Shown in pieces: positions 1-9,466 of a DNA stretch of 64,000 nt. The translations under genes were made by a program, and so were the position numbers. Source of the stretch: Sphaeramia orbicularis (Eukaryota > Chordata > Actinopteri > Kurtiformes > Apogonidae); the NCBI RefSeq assembly GCF_902148855.1, contig NC_043978.1, positions 1,565,152-1,629,151 on the forward strand. Reading direction: 5' to 3'. Below the pieces are notes generated by a model. That model saw only the letters and a list, made by a program, of their open reading frames with translations. It was not told the origin of the DNA and made no database searches. The stretch's first letter is position 1. The number at the start of each line of letters is the position of its first letter.

Positions 1-320
1 GACGGAGCTCAGAGTTCCACCGAGAAGCCGCTTGCAACGTGGAGCTTTGCTAAGCTGTTAGCCAGCGTATGTTGTTTCTTTTGGGACCGTGTACATGTAC
101 TGGGTGACTGAAAGGAAAAAGCTTGGGCTGGGCTTAAGATGGCAGATGTCGCCAAGTTAGACAGTTGCAAGTCACATGACTAGAAATGCCATGATGTGTC
201 TTTGGTGGTTTTATTAATTTTCTGGAAGAAACGGACACTCGTAGCGTACCTTTGTTTCCACGTTTGACTGTACTGCCAGTGTCCCATAAGAATGCGTCCG
301 TCGGCTCAGGTTACACTCCG

Positions 321-338
321 TTAACCCGTGACGGAGAA
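321..338 (+). promoter_or_regulatory. Putative PSE of the U2 gene
   Basis: This lies 62 to 45 bp before the U2 start, where vertebrate snRNA genes have the proximal sequence element bound by SNAPc. The segment TTAACCCGTGACGGAGAA is unchanged in all five units, and there is no TATA box, as expected for a Pol II snRNA gene. Assignment rests on position and conservation within the array, not on a firm motif match. Confidence 0.35.
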
Positions 339-382
339 TTGCAATGCGGAGAATGGGCCGCTCTTTTCGACCTCCATCTCGC

Positions 383-569
383 ATCGCTTCTCGGCCTTTT
401 GGCTAAGATCAAGTGTAGTATCTGTTCTTATCAGTTTAATATCTGATACGTCCCCTACCCGGGGACCATATATTAAATTGCTTTTTGGCTCAGGGAGCTG
501 GAGTAGGGGCTTGCTCCATCCGCTCCATGCATCGACCTGGTATTGCAGTGCTTCCCGGAACGGTGCGAC
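383..569 (+). ncRNA. U2: U2 snRNA, copy 1
   Basis: U2 pairs with the intron branch point in the major spliceosome. The 5' end, stem I and the branch-point recognition segment GTGTAGTATCTGTTC match vertebrate U2, followed by stems IIa/IIb, III and IV ending CGGTGCGAC. The length of 187 nt is normal. Stem IIb (GTCCCC/GGGGAC) and stem III (GGAGC/GCTCC) keep pairing where bases differ from human U2. The region expected to be the Sm site reads GCTTTTTGG, where the vertebrate consensus has A before the U run; this is the same in all five copies. Loop IV keeps ATTGCAG, the U2B''-binding element. Confidence 0.97.
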
Positions 570-584
570 ACTTTGTCTCTGTGT

Positions 585-598
585 GTCAAATGGTAAGA
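585..598 (+). terminator. Possible 3' box of U2
   Basis: GTCAAATGGTAAGA begins 15 nt after the U2 end and loosely resembles the snRNA 3'-end signal GTTTN0-3AAARNNAGA, which directs Integrator cleavage. The match is imperfect. Confidence 0.35.
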
Positions 599-970
599 GC
601 TTGCTGTTGACCTCGTTAGACATCCAACACAACCGCTGTTTGTGTGTGTCTCCTTGGAAAAGGCTTTGGTTAAACCACTGCCTTGCAATTCACTCACAAA
701 CGGTGGGAGAGAGTCTCTGAAATGTTGTGCCGCTCCGTTTCACTTTGCCCGGGCGGAGATTTACCTGGACCGCTGAGTGTGTTTTCTCGGCCCCGAATGG
801 CACCCCACAGGGTGGTGGCTCAAACGGGATGGTCCCTTTTGATTAGGCTTAAACGTCAGTTTCCTCTGGGATATCTAAATGCCCGCCCATGCTGGCTAGG
901 TAAGATTTCGCCCGGTAGTTTCAAGACAAGTAAGGCTATGGAAAACCATGTCTCTTTACCGGGGCCCTGG

Positions 971-980
971 GCCAATCAGA
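971..980 (+). promoter_or_regulatory. CCAAT box upstream of U1
   Basis: GCCAATCAGA lies about 255 bp before U1, the usual range of the distal enhancer of snRNA genes. It is kept in every unit; unit 4 has A in place of the leading G. No clear octamer was found next to it. Confidence 0.4.
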
Positions 981-1230
981 GGGCGCAACCGTCGACAGTC
1001 AGTGCGGGAGGAGGAGGAGAAAAGCCTCGTGGGCGAATTCCTTGGTGCATGCTTATCCCCCAAATAGAGATTGCTCACACATTTCTCATGTGGCCGGTCA
1101 CCCGCCGGGGATAAAAAATGTCACCGATGGTGCTTTCAGACTGTGCTTTGGGTGCCGCGTGAATGATGGGCGCCATAGGTCAGCTGGGCCTGTCTGTAAA
1201 ACACCCCCTTTTGTGGCGCGCTTGTGCCTC

Positions 1231-1394
1231 ATACTTACCTGGCAGGGGAGACACCATGATCAAGAAGGTGGTTCACCCAGGGCGAGGCTCAACCATTGCA
1301 CTGAGGTTGCGCTGATCCCTGCGAATTCCCCAAATGTGGGAATCTCGACTGCATTATTTCTGGCAGTGGGGGACTGCGTTCGCGCTCTCCCCTC
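1231..1394 (+). ncRNA. U1: U1 snRNA, copy 1
   Basis: U1 recognises 5' splice sites. It starts ATACTTACCTG, the 5'-splice-site-complementary end, and runs 164 nt, the exact length of human U1. The SL1 loop GATCAAGAAG (U1-70K site), the SL2 loop with ATTGCAC (U1A site), the Sm site ATTTCTGG and the SL4 hairpin GGGGGACTGCGTTCGCGC are present. Stem II keeps pairing (CAACC/GGTTG) although its bases differ from human. This copy alone has GATCCCTG where copies 2-4 have GACCCCTG, a change tolerated as a G-U pair. Confidence 0.98.
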
Positions 1395-1401
1395 AAAGTA
1401 T

Positions 1402-1414
1402 GTTCAAAGAAAGA
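1402..1414 (+). terminator. 3' box of U1
   Basis: GTTCAAAGAAAGA lies 8 nt after the U1 end and fits the snRNA 3'-box consensus (AAARNNAGA exact). It is repeated after the other U1 copies, at 3217, 5031 and 6851. Confidence 0.75.
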
Positions 1415-1589
1415 AAGGTGGGGGCATAAAATAAAAAGGTATGCGCCAAAGGAAGAAAAGGGGCTGCGGCCCTGCGAGAAAGCGCAGTGGCTCTTTCCTC
1501 GCTAGAGAATGGAAAGAGTCAAAAGCTCTGAAATGGGGCAATTCACATCATCGTTAACATGTGATGAAATAGCTTTCATTTCAGTTTTT

Positions 1590-1625
1590 ACCTGCGGAAT
1601 ACCTTTTGTATCCTTCTCCGCAGGT
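1590..1625. repeat. Hairpin-forming inverted repeat in the U1-U2 spacer
   Basis: ACCTGCGGA and TCCGCAGGT form a perfect 9-bp inverted repeat with an 18-nt loop. It recurs in every unit; unit 2 carries C to G in the left arm, which costs one pair. Function unknown. Confidence 0.6.
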
Positions 1626-2197
1626 TTGCTAACTGTGTGCAACTTCTTTTTTTTTCTTAAAAGCATGGACTTACCGTCATGCCGAGCTGACCTGTAGGGA
1701 TTGGCGTGTCGCTTTGGTCGGCGCACCTTGAAGGATGAGTTCAGGCTCAGACGGAGGGAGGGCGCGGCAGAGAACAAACAGTTGACTTTGTCTTTTTTTC
1801 ACATTCAAGAGAGCGGACGGAGCTCAGAGTTCCACCGAGAAGCCGCTTGCAACGTGGAGCTTTGCTAAGCTGTTAGCCAGCGTATGTTGTTTCTTTTGGG
1901 ACCGTGTACATGTACTGGGTGACTGAAAGGAAAAAGCTTGGGCTGGGCTTAAGATGGCAGATGTCGCCAAGTTAGACAGTCGAAAGTCACATGACTAGAA
2001 ATGCCATGATGTGTCTTTGGTGGTTTTATTAATTTTCTGGAAGAAACGGACACTCGTAGTGTACCTTTGTTTCCACGTTTGACTGTACTGCCAGTGTCCC
2101 ATAAGAATGCGTCCGTCGGCTCAGGTTACACTCCGTTAACCCGTGACGGAGAATTGCAATGCGGAGAATGGGCCGCTCTTGTCGACCTCCATCTCGC

Positions 2198-2384
2198 ATC
2201 GCTTCTCGGCCTTTTGGCTAAGATCAAGTGTAGTATCTGTTCTTATCAGTTTAATATCTGATACGTCCCCTACCCGGGGACCATATATTAAATTGCTTTT
2301 TGGCTCAGGGAGCTGGAGTAGGGGCTTGCTCCATCCGCTCCATGCATCGACCTGGTATTGCAGTGCTTCCCGGAACGGTGCGAC
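2198..2384 (+). ncRNA. U2: U2 snRNA, copy 2
   Basis: Identical to copy 1 across the RNA as far as I can read, including the GCTTTTTGG Sm region and the ATTGCAG loop of stem IV. Flanking promoter segment and downstream signal are also conserved. Confidence 0.97.
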
Positions 2385-3045
2385 ACTTTGTCTCTGTGTG
2401 TCAAATGGTAAGAGCTTGCTGTTGACCTCGTTAGACATCCAACACAACCGCTGTTTGTGTGTGTCTCCTTGGAAAAGGCTTTGGTTAAACCACTGCCTTG
2501 CAATTCACTCACAAACGGTGGGAGAGAGTCTCTGAAATGTTGTGCCGCTCCGTTTCACTTTGCCCGGGCCGAGATTTACCTGGACCGCTGAGTGTGTTTT
2601 CTCGGCCCCGAATGGCACCCCACAGGGTGGTGGCTCAAACGGGATGGTCCCTTTTGATTAGGCTTAAACGTCAGTTTCCACTGGGATATCTAAATGCCCG
2701 CCCATGCTGGCTAGGTAAGATTTCGCCCGGTAGTTTCAAGACAAGTAAGGCTATGGAAAACCATGTCTCTTTACCGGGGCCCTGGGCCAATCAGAGGGCG
2801 CAACCGTCGACAGTCAGTGTGGGAGGAGGAGGAGAAAAGCCTCGTGGGCGAATTCCTTGGTGCATGCTTATCCCCCAAATAGAGATTGCTCACACATTTC
2901 TCATGTGGCCGGTCACCCGCCGGGGATAAAAAATGTCACCGATGGTGCTTTCAGACTGTGCTTTGGGTGCCGCGTGAATGATGGGCGCCATAGGTCAGCT
3001 GGGCCTGTCTGTAAAACACCCCCTTTTGTGGCGCGCTTCTGCCTC

Positions 3046-3209
3046 ATACTTACCTGGCAGGGGAGACACCATGATCAAGAAGGTGGTTCACCCAGGGCGA
3101 GGCTCAACCATTGCACTGAGGTTGCGCTGACCCCTGCGAATTCCCCAAATGTGGGAATCTCGACTGCATTATTTCTGGCAGTGGGGGACTGCGTTCGCGC
3201 TCTCCCCTC
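3046..3209 (+). ncRNA. U1: U1 snRNA, copy 2
   Basis: Full 164-nt U1 with intact 5' end, U1-70K and U1A loops, Sm site and SL4. It differs from copy 1 by the GACCCCTG segment, the version shared by most copies. It is followed by the same 3' box. Confidence 0.98.
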
Positions 3210-4011
3210 AAAGTATGTTCAAAGAAAGAAAGGTGGGGGCATAAAATAAAAAGGTATGCGCCAAAGGAAGAAAAGGGGCTGCGGCCCTGCGAGAAAGCGC
3301 AGTGGCTCTTTCCTCGCTAGAGAATGGAAAGAGTCAAAAGCTCTGAAATGGGGCAATTCACATCATCGTTAACATGTGATGAAATAGCTTTCATTTCAGT
3401 TTTTAGCTGCGGAATACCTTTTGTGTCCTGCTCCGCAGGTTTGCTAACTGTGTGCAACTTCTTTTTTTTCTTAAAAGCATGGACTTACCGTCATGCCGAG
3501 CTGACCTGTAGGGATTGGCGTGTCGCTTTGGTCGGCGCACCTTGAAGGATGAGTTCAGGCTCAGACGGAGGGAGGGCGCGGCAGAGAACAAACAGTTGAC
3601 TTTGTCTTTTTTTCACATTCAAGAGAGCGGACGGAGCTCAGAGTTCCACCGAGAAGCCGCTTGCAACGTGGAGCTTTGCTAAGCTGTTAGCCAGCGTATG
3701 TTGTTTCTTTTGGGACCGTGTACATGTACTGGGTGACTGAAAGGAAAAAGCTTGGGCTGGGCTTAAGATGGCAGATGTCGCCAAGTTAGACAGTCGCAAG
3801 TCACATGACTAGAAATGCCATGATGTGTCTTTGGTGGTTTTATTAATTTTCTGGAAGAAACGGACACTCGTAGCGTACCTTTGTTTCCACGTTTGACTGT
3901 ACTGCCAGTGTCCCATAAGAATGTGTCCGTCGGCTCAGGTTACACTCCGTTAACCCGTGACGGAGAATTGCAATGCGGAGAATGGGCCGCTCTTGGCGAC
4001 CTCCACCTCGC

Positions 4012-4198
4012 ATCGCTTCTCGGCCTTTTGGCTAAGATCAAGTGTAGTATCTGTTCTTATCAGTTTAATATCTGATACGTCCCCTACCCGGGGACCATAT
4101 ATTAAATTGCTTTTTGGCTCAGGGAGCTGGAGTAGGGGCTTGCTCCATCCGCTCCACGCATCGACCTGGTATTGCAGTGCTTCCCGGAACGGTGCGAC
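4012..4198 (+). ncRNA. U2: U2 snRNA, copy 3
   Basis: Full-length U2. Near stem III/IV it has CCACGCATCG where copies 1 and 2 have CCATGCATCG; the C version is also the human base. Otherwise as copy 1. Confidence 0.97.
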
Positions 4199-4859
4199 AC
4201 TTTGTCTCTGTGTGTCAAATGGTAAGAGCTTGCTGTTGACCTCGTTAGACATCCAACACAACCGCTGTTTGTGTGTGTCTCCTTGGAAACGGCTTTGGTT
4301 AAACCACTGCCTTGCAATTCACTCACAAACGGTGGGAGAGAGTCTCTGAAATGTTGTGCCGCTCCGTTTCACTTTGCCCGGGCCGAGATTTACCTGGACC
4401 GCTGAGTGTGTTTTCTCGGCCCCGAATGGCACCCCACAGGGTGGTGGCTCAAACGGGATGGTCCCTTTTGATTAGGCTTAAACGTCAGTTTCCACTGGGA
4501 TATCTAAATGCCCGCCCATGCTGGCTAGGTAAGATTTCGCCCGGTAGTTTCAAGACAAGTAAGGCTTTGGAAAACCATGTCTCTTTACCGGGGCCCTGGG
4601 CCAATCAGAGGGCGCAACCGTCGACAGTCAGTGCGGGAGGAGGAGGAGAAAAGCCTCGTGGGTGAATTCCTTGGTGCATGCTTATCCCCCAAATAGAGAT
4701 TGCTCACACATTTCTCATGTGGCCGGTCACCCGCCGGGGATAAAAAATGTCACCGATGGTGCTTTCAGACTGTGCTTTGGGTGCCGCGTGAATGATGGGC
4801 GCCATAGGTCAGCTGGGCCTGTCTGTAAAACACCCCCTTTTGTGGCGCGCTTGTGCCTC

Positions 4860-5023
4860 ATACTTACCTGGCAGGGGAGACACCATGATCAAGAAGGTGG
4901 TTCACCCAGGGCGAGGCTCAACCATTGCACTGAGGTTGCGCTGACCCCTGCGAATTCCCCAAATGTGGGAATCTCGACTGCATTATTTCTGGCAGTGGGG
5001 GACTGCGTTCGCGCTCTCCCCTC
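4860..5023 (+). ncRNA. U1: U1 snRNA, copy 3
   Basis: Full 164-nt U1, same sequence as copy 2, followed by the 3' box. Confidence 0.98.
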
Positions 5024-5828
5024 AAAGTATGTTCAAAGAAAGAAAGGTGGGGGAATAAAATAAAAAGGTATGCGCCAAAGGAAGAAAAGGGGCTGCGGCC
5101 CTGCGAGAAAGCGCAGTGGCTCTGTCCTCGCTAGAGAATGGAAAGAGTCAAAAGCTCTGAAATGGGGCAATTCACATCATCGTTAACATGTGATGAAATA
5201 GCTTTCATTTCAGTTTTTACCTGCGGAATACCTTTTGTGTCCTGCTCCGCAGGTTTGCTAACTGTGTGCCTCTTCTTTTTTTTTCTTAAAAGCATGGATT
5301 TACCGTCATGCCGAGCTAACCTGTAGGGATTGGCGTGTCGCTTTGGTCGGCGCACCTTGAAGGATGAGTTCAGGCTCAGACGGAGGGAGGGCGCGGCAGA
5401 GAACAAACAGTTGACTTTGTCTTTTTTTTTCCCATTCAAGAGAGCGGACGGAGCTCAGAGTTCCACCGAGAAGCCGCTTGCAACGTGGAGCTTTGCTAAG
5501 CTGTTAGCCAGCGTATGTTGTTTCTTTTGGGACCGTGTACATGTACTGGGTGACTGAAAGGAAAAAGCTTGGGCTGGGCTTAAGATGGCAGATGTCGCCA
5601 AGTTAGACAGTTGCAAGTCACATGACTAGAAATGCCATGATGTGTCTTTGGTGGTTTTATTAATTTTCTGGAAGAAACGGACACTCGTAGTGTACCTTTG
5701 TTTCCACGTTTGACTGTACTGCCAGTGTCCCATAAGAATGCGTCCGTCGGCTCAGGTTACACTCCGTTAACCCGTGACGGAGAATTGCAATGCGGAGAAT
5801 GGGCCGCTCTTGTCGACCTCCATCTCGC

Positions 5829-6015
5829 ATCGCTTCTCTGCCTTTTGGCTAAGATCAAGTGTAGTATCTGTTCTTATCAGTTTAATATCTGATACGTCCC
5901 CTACCCGGGGACCATATATTAAATTGCTTTTTGGCTCAGGGAGCTGGAGTAGGGGCTTGCTCCATCCGCTCCACGCATCGACCTGGTATTGCAGTGCTTC
6001 CCGGAACGGTGCGAC
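5829..6015 (+). ncRNA. U2: U2 snRNA, copy 4 (G11 to U variant)
   Basis: Full-length U2 but with TCTCTGCC in place of TCTCGGCC, changing nucleotide 11 from G to U at 5839. That base sits at the foot of stem I and borders the U2/U6 helix II region, so one G-U pair would become a mismatch. The rest matches copy 3. Confidence 0.94.
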
Positions 6016-6679
6016 ACTTTGTCTCTGTGTGTCAAATGGTAAGAGCTTGCTGTTGACCTCGTTAGACATCCAACACAACCGCTGTTTGTGTGTGTCTCCT
6101 TGGAAAAGGCTTTGGTTAAACCACTGCCTTGCAATTCACTCACAAACGGTGGGAGAGAGTCTCTGAAATGTTGTGCCGCTCCGTTTCACTTTGCCCGGGC
6201 CGAGATTTACCTGGACCGCTGAGTGTGTTTTCTCGGCCCCGAATGGCACCCCACAGGGTGGTGGCTCAAACGGGATGGTCCCTTTTGATTAGGCTTAAAC
6301 GTCAGTTTCCACTGGGATATCTAAATGCCCGCCCATGCTGGCTAGGTAAGATTTCGCCCGGTAGTTTCAAGACAAGTAAGGCTTTGGAAAACCATGTCTC
6401 TTTACCGGGGCCCTGGACCAATCAGAGGGCGCAACCGTCGACAGTCAATGCAGGAGGAGGAGGAGGAGAAAAGTCTTGTGGGCGAATTCCTTGGTGCATG
6501 CTTATCCCTCAAATAGAGATTGCTCACACATTTCTCATGTGGCCGGTCACCCGCCGGGGATAAAAAATGTCACCGATGGTGCTTTCAGACTGTGCTTTGG
6601 GTGCCGCGTAAATGATGGGCGCCATAGGTCAGCTGGGCCTGTCTGTAAAACACCCCCTTTTGTGGCGCGCTTGTGCCTC

Positions 6680-6843
6680 ATACTTACCTGGCAGGGGAGA
6701 CACCATGATCAAGAAGGTGGTTCACCCAGGGCGAGGCTCAACCATTGCACTGAGGTTGCGCTGACCCCTGCAAATTCCCCAAATGTGGGAATCTCGACTG
6801 CATTATTTCTGGCAGTGGGGGACTGCGTTCGCGCTCTCCCCTC
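6680..6843 (+). ncRNA. U1: U1 snRNA, copy 4
   Basis: Full 164-nt U1 with one CpG-type change (CCTGCAAATT for CCTGCGAATT) after stem H. It is the last U1 before the array ends. Confidence 0.97.
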
Positions 6844-7649
6844 AAAGTATGTTCAAAGAAAGAAAGTGGGGGGGGCATAAAATAAAAAGGTATGCGCCAA
6901 AGGAAGAAAAGGGGCTGCGGCCCTGCGAGAAAGCGCAGTGACTCTGTCCTCGCTAGAGAATGGAACAAGTCAACAGCTCTGAAATGGGGCAATTCACATC
7001 ATCGTTAACATGTGATGAAATAGCTTTCATTTCAGTTTTTACCTGCGGAATACCTTTTGTGTCCTGCTCCGCAGGTTTACTAACTGTGTGCCACTTATTT
7101 TTTTTTCTTAAAAGCATGGACTTACCGTCATGCCGAGCTAACCTGTAGGGATTAGCGTGTCACTTTGGTCGGTGCACCTTTAAGGATGAGTTCAGGCTCA
7201 GACGGAGGGAGGGCGCGGCAGAGAACAAACAGTTGACTTTGTCTTTTTTTTCCCATTCAAGAGAGCGGACGGAGCTCAGAGTTCCACCGAGAAGCCGCTT
7301 GCAACGTGGAGCTTTGCTAAGCTGTTAGCCAGCGTATGTTGTTTCTTTTGGGACCGTGTACATGTACTGGGTGACTGAAAGGAAAAAGCTTGGGCTGGGC
7401 TTAAGATGGCAGATGTCGCCAAGTTAGACAGTTGCAAGTCACATGACTAGAAATGCCATGATGTGTCTTTGGTGGTTTTATTAATTTTCTGGAAGAAACG
7501 GACACTCGTAGCGTACCTTTGTTTCCACGTTTGACTGTACTGCCAGTGTCCCATAAGAATGCGTCCGTCGGCTCAGGTTACACTCCGTTAACCCGTGACG
7601 GAGAATTGCAATGCGGAGAATGGGCCGCTCTTGTCGACCTCCATCTCGC

Positions 7650-7836
7650 ATCGCTTCTCGGCCTTTTGGCTAAGATCAAGTGTAGTATCTGTTCTTATCA
7701 GTTTAATATCTGATACGTCCCCTACCCGGGGACCATATATTAAATTGCTTTTTGGCTCAGGGAGCTGGAGTAGGGGCTTGCTCCATCCGCTCCATGCATC
7801 GACCTGGTATTCCAGTGCTTCCTGGAATGGTGTGAC
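7650..7836 (+). ncRNA. U2: U2 snRNA, copy 5 (diverged stem IV)
   Basis: The first 145 or so nt match the other copies, but stem-loop IV has four substitutions. The U2B'' loop reads ATTCCAG for ATTGCAG, and three C-to-T changes at CpG sites turn CCCGG, AACGG and TGCGA into CCTGG, AATGG and TGTGA. The stem changes leave G-U wobble pairs, but the loop change hits the protein-binding element. As the terminal copy it may have escaped homogenisation and be losing function. Confidence 0.9.
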
Positions 7837-8409
7837 ACTTTTTCTCTGTGTGTCAAATGGTAAGAGCTTGCTGTTGACCTCGTTAGACATCCAACACAAC
7901 CGCTGTTTGTGTGTGTCTCCTTGGAAAAGGCTTTGGTTAAACCACTGCCTTGCAATTCACTCACAAACGGTGGGAGAGAGTCTCTGAAATGTTGTGCCGC
8001 TCCGTTTCACTTTGCCCGGGCCGAGATTTACCTGGACCGCTGAGTGTGTTTTCTCGGCCCCGAATGGCACCCCACAGGGTGGTGGCTCAAACGGGATGGT
8101 CCCTTTTGATTAGGCTTAAACGTCAGTTTCCACTGGGATATCTAAATGCCCGCCCATGCTGGCTAGGTAAGATTTCGCCCGGTAGTTTCAAGACAAGTAA
8201 GGCTATGGAAAACCATGTCTCTTTACCGGGGCCCTGGGCCAATCAGAGGGCGCAACCGTCGACAGTCAGTGCGGGAGGAGGAGGAGAAAAGCCTCGTGGG
8301 CGAATTCCTTGGTGCATGCTTATCCCCCAAATAGAGATTGCTCACACATTTCTCATGTGGCCGGTCACCCGCCGGGGGTAAAAAATGTCACCGATGGTGC
8401 TTTCAGACT

Positions 8410-8607
8410 CTGAATATATTATTACTTTGGAGGACAATATAGAATATTATATGTATATATTTTATGTATGTATATGTGTTTCTGTTTTTTTTTTTATTTC
8501 TTTTTTTGTTTTGTTTTTAGTTTTTATTAATATCTAGTAGGATAAGTTGTAAATGGGTATTATCATATTAGCGTATACAGGAAAAAGGATGTGTGTTACT
8601 ATTATAC
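8410..8607. other. AT-rich sequence after the array break
   Basis: Unrelated to the array unit; poly-T and TATA-rich runs. No gene recognised. Confidence 0.6.
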
Positions 8608-8687
<80 letters not shown>

Positions 8688-8688
8688 T
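8608..8688. repeat. (ATT)n microsatellite
   Basis: About 27 copies of ATT with one slip, followed by a short GTTA run to about 8706. Confidence 0.95.
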
Positions 8689-8690
8689 AG

Positions 8691-8834
8691 TTAGTTAGTT
8701 AGTTAGGTAGGTCTTTGTTTGCTTATCAGTCATTTATGTACCAGTGCTTATAGTTTTTTGGTTGATTTTTTTTTTTATTTCACTGTCGACATGTTCGAAA
8801 TAAAGATTTAATTCATTCATTCATTCATTCATGG
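8691..8834 (+). mobile_element. 3' end of a LINE-like element with (ATTC)n tail
   Basis: The stretch runs through GACATGTTCGAAATAAAG and ends in ATTCATTCATTC repeats, the tail style of fish CR1/L2-type LINEs. A related tail occurs at 21574-22700. Only the 3' terminus is present. Confidence 0.5.
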
Positions 8835-9397
8835 GAATACTTTAAAATGTTCTTCCTCTATGTTTCTGAAATAAATGTCCCATTCTGACAACAAATTATT
8901 ATTATATTAAACCACGTGTCACCCTGTTTTCCCTTTTTTTCCAACTCTCACTCAGGAATAAAATCCTCCTTCTAGTGTCTGTCAAACACACAGTCGTCCA
9001 GCTGGATGGGATGGAAGGTTCCACTGAAAACATGTCCAATGTGTCTGAGTCCTCCAGGACAGAGGCCTGCAGATCCCTCTGCTAGTCTGGAGGAGTCAGT
9101 GCAGCTCCATCAGGACCATCACACCGGGTGAACTTTGGTCCACAAACGTCCACTTCTGGAATCATCTTCAAATGTGACACTGAAAAATGTCAAGTCCATA
9201 GATGACTAAAACAATAAGGACTGAAATTTGGTCCATTTTTGTACTCAGTAATATTTTCAGTCTAAGCAGATCTTTTCAGATTAGTTTTGTGCTCAGGTGG
9301 TCTTGTGTCTTTGCTTTGGGTTTTGGTCCATTACTACTTTTCCACCCACAGAACCATGGTTCACTGCTTTATCCCTTCACATAAGCTTTATCCAGGT
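8835..9397. other. No recognised gene; one exon-like patch
   Basis: Between 8930 and 9083 a pyrimidine tract and CAG acceptor precede an open stretch ending in TAG; discussed in findings. Otherwise nothing is recognisable. Confidence 0.4.
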
Positions 9398-9466
9398 GTG
9401 TGTTGTGTTTGTGTGTGTGTGTGTGCGTGTGCGTCTGTGCGTGTGTGCGTGTGTGCGTGTGTGCAG
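9398..9466. repeat. (GT)n / GCGTGT microsatellite
   Basis: Imperfect GT repeat with interspersed GC. It accounts for the Cys/Val-rich open frames across it. Confidence 0.9.

Larger units (their letters stand above)
1..8409 (+). repeat. Tandem U2-U1 snRNA gene array, ~1.815-kb units
   Basis: Position 1 recurs at 1816, and U2 starts at 383, 2198, 4012, 5829 and 7650, giving periods of 1815, 1814, 1817 and 1821. About 4.6 units are visible, and the array runs off the left edge. Units are nearly identical; differences are scattered substitutions and short A/T- or GGA-run changes. In each unit U2 comes first, then a 661-bp spacer, then U1, then an 803-bp spacer to the next U2, all on the plus strand. 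Identity breaks sharply at 8409/8410 inside the U2-U1 spacer of the fifth unit, which therefore lacks U1. Linked snRNA clusters are known in some teleosts. I looked for U4, U5, U6 and 5S in the spacers and saw none. Confidence 0.96.

Noticed and set aside
252-8381. Recurring open frames of 60-144 codons in each array unit
   Set aside because: They overlap the U1 and U2 genes and spacers, appear on both strands, and repeat only because the unit repeats.
1-8409. U4, U5, U6 or 5S genes in the spacers
   Set aside because: AGCTTTGCTAAGC near 43 and AAAGCGCAGTGG near 1482 recalled U4, but the conserved U4 body does not follow; no U5 loop or U6 ACAGAGA was found.
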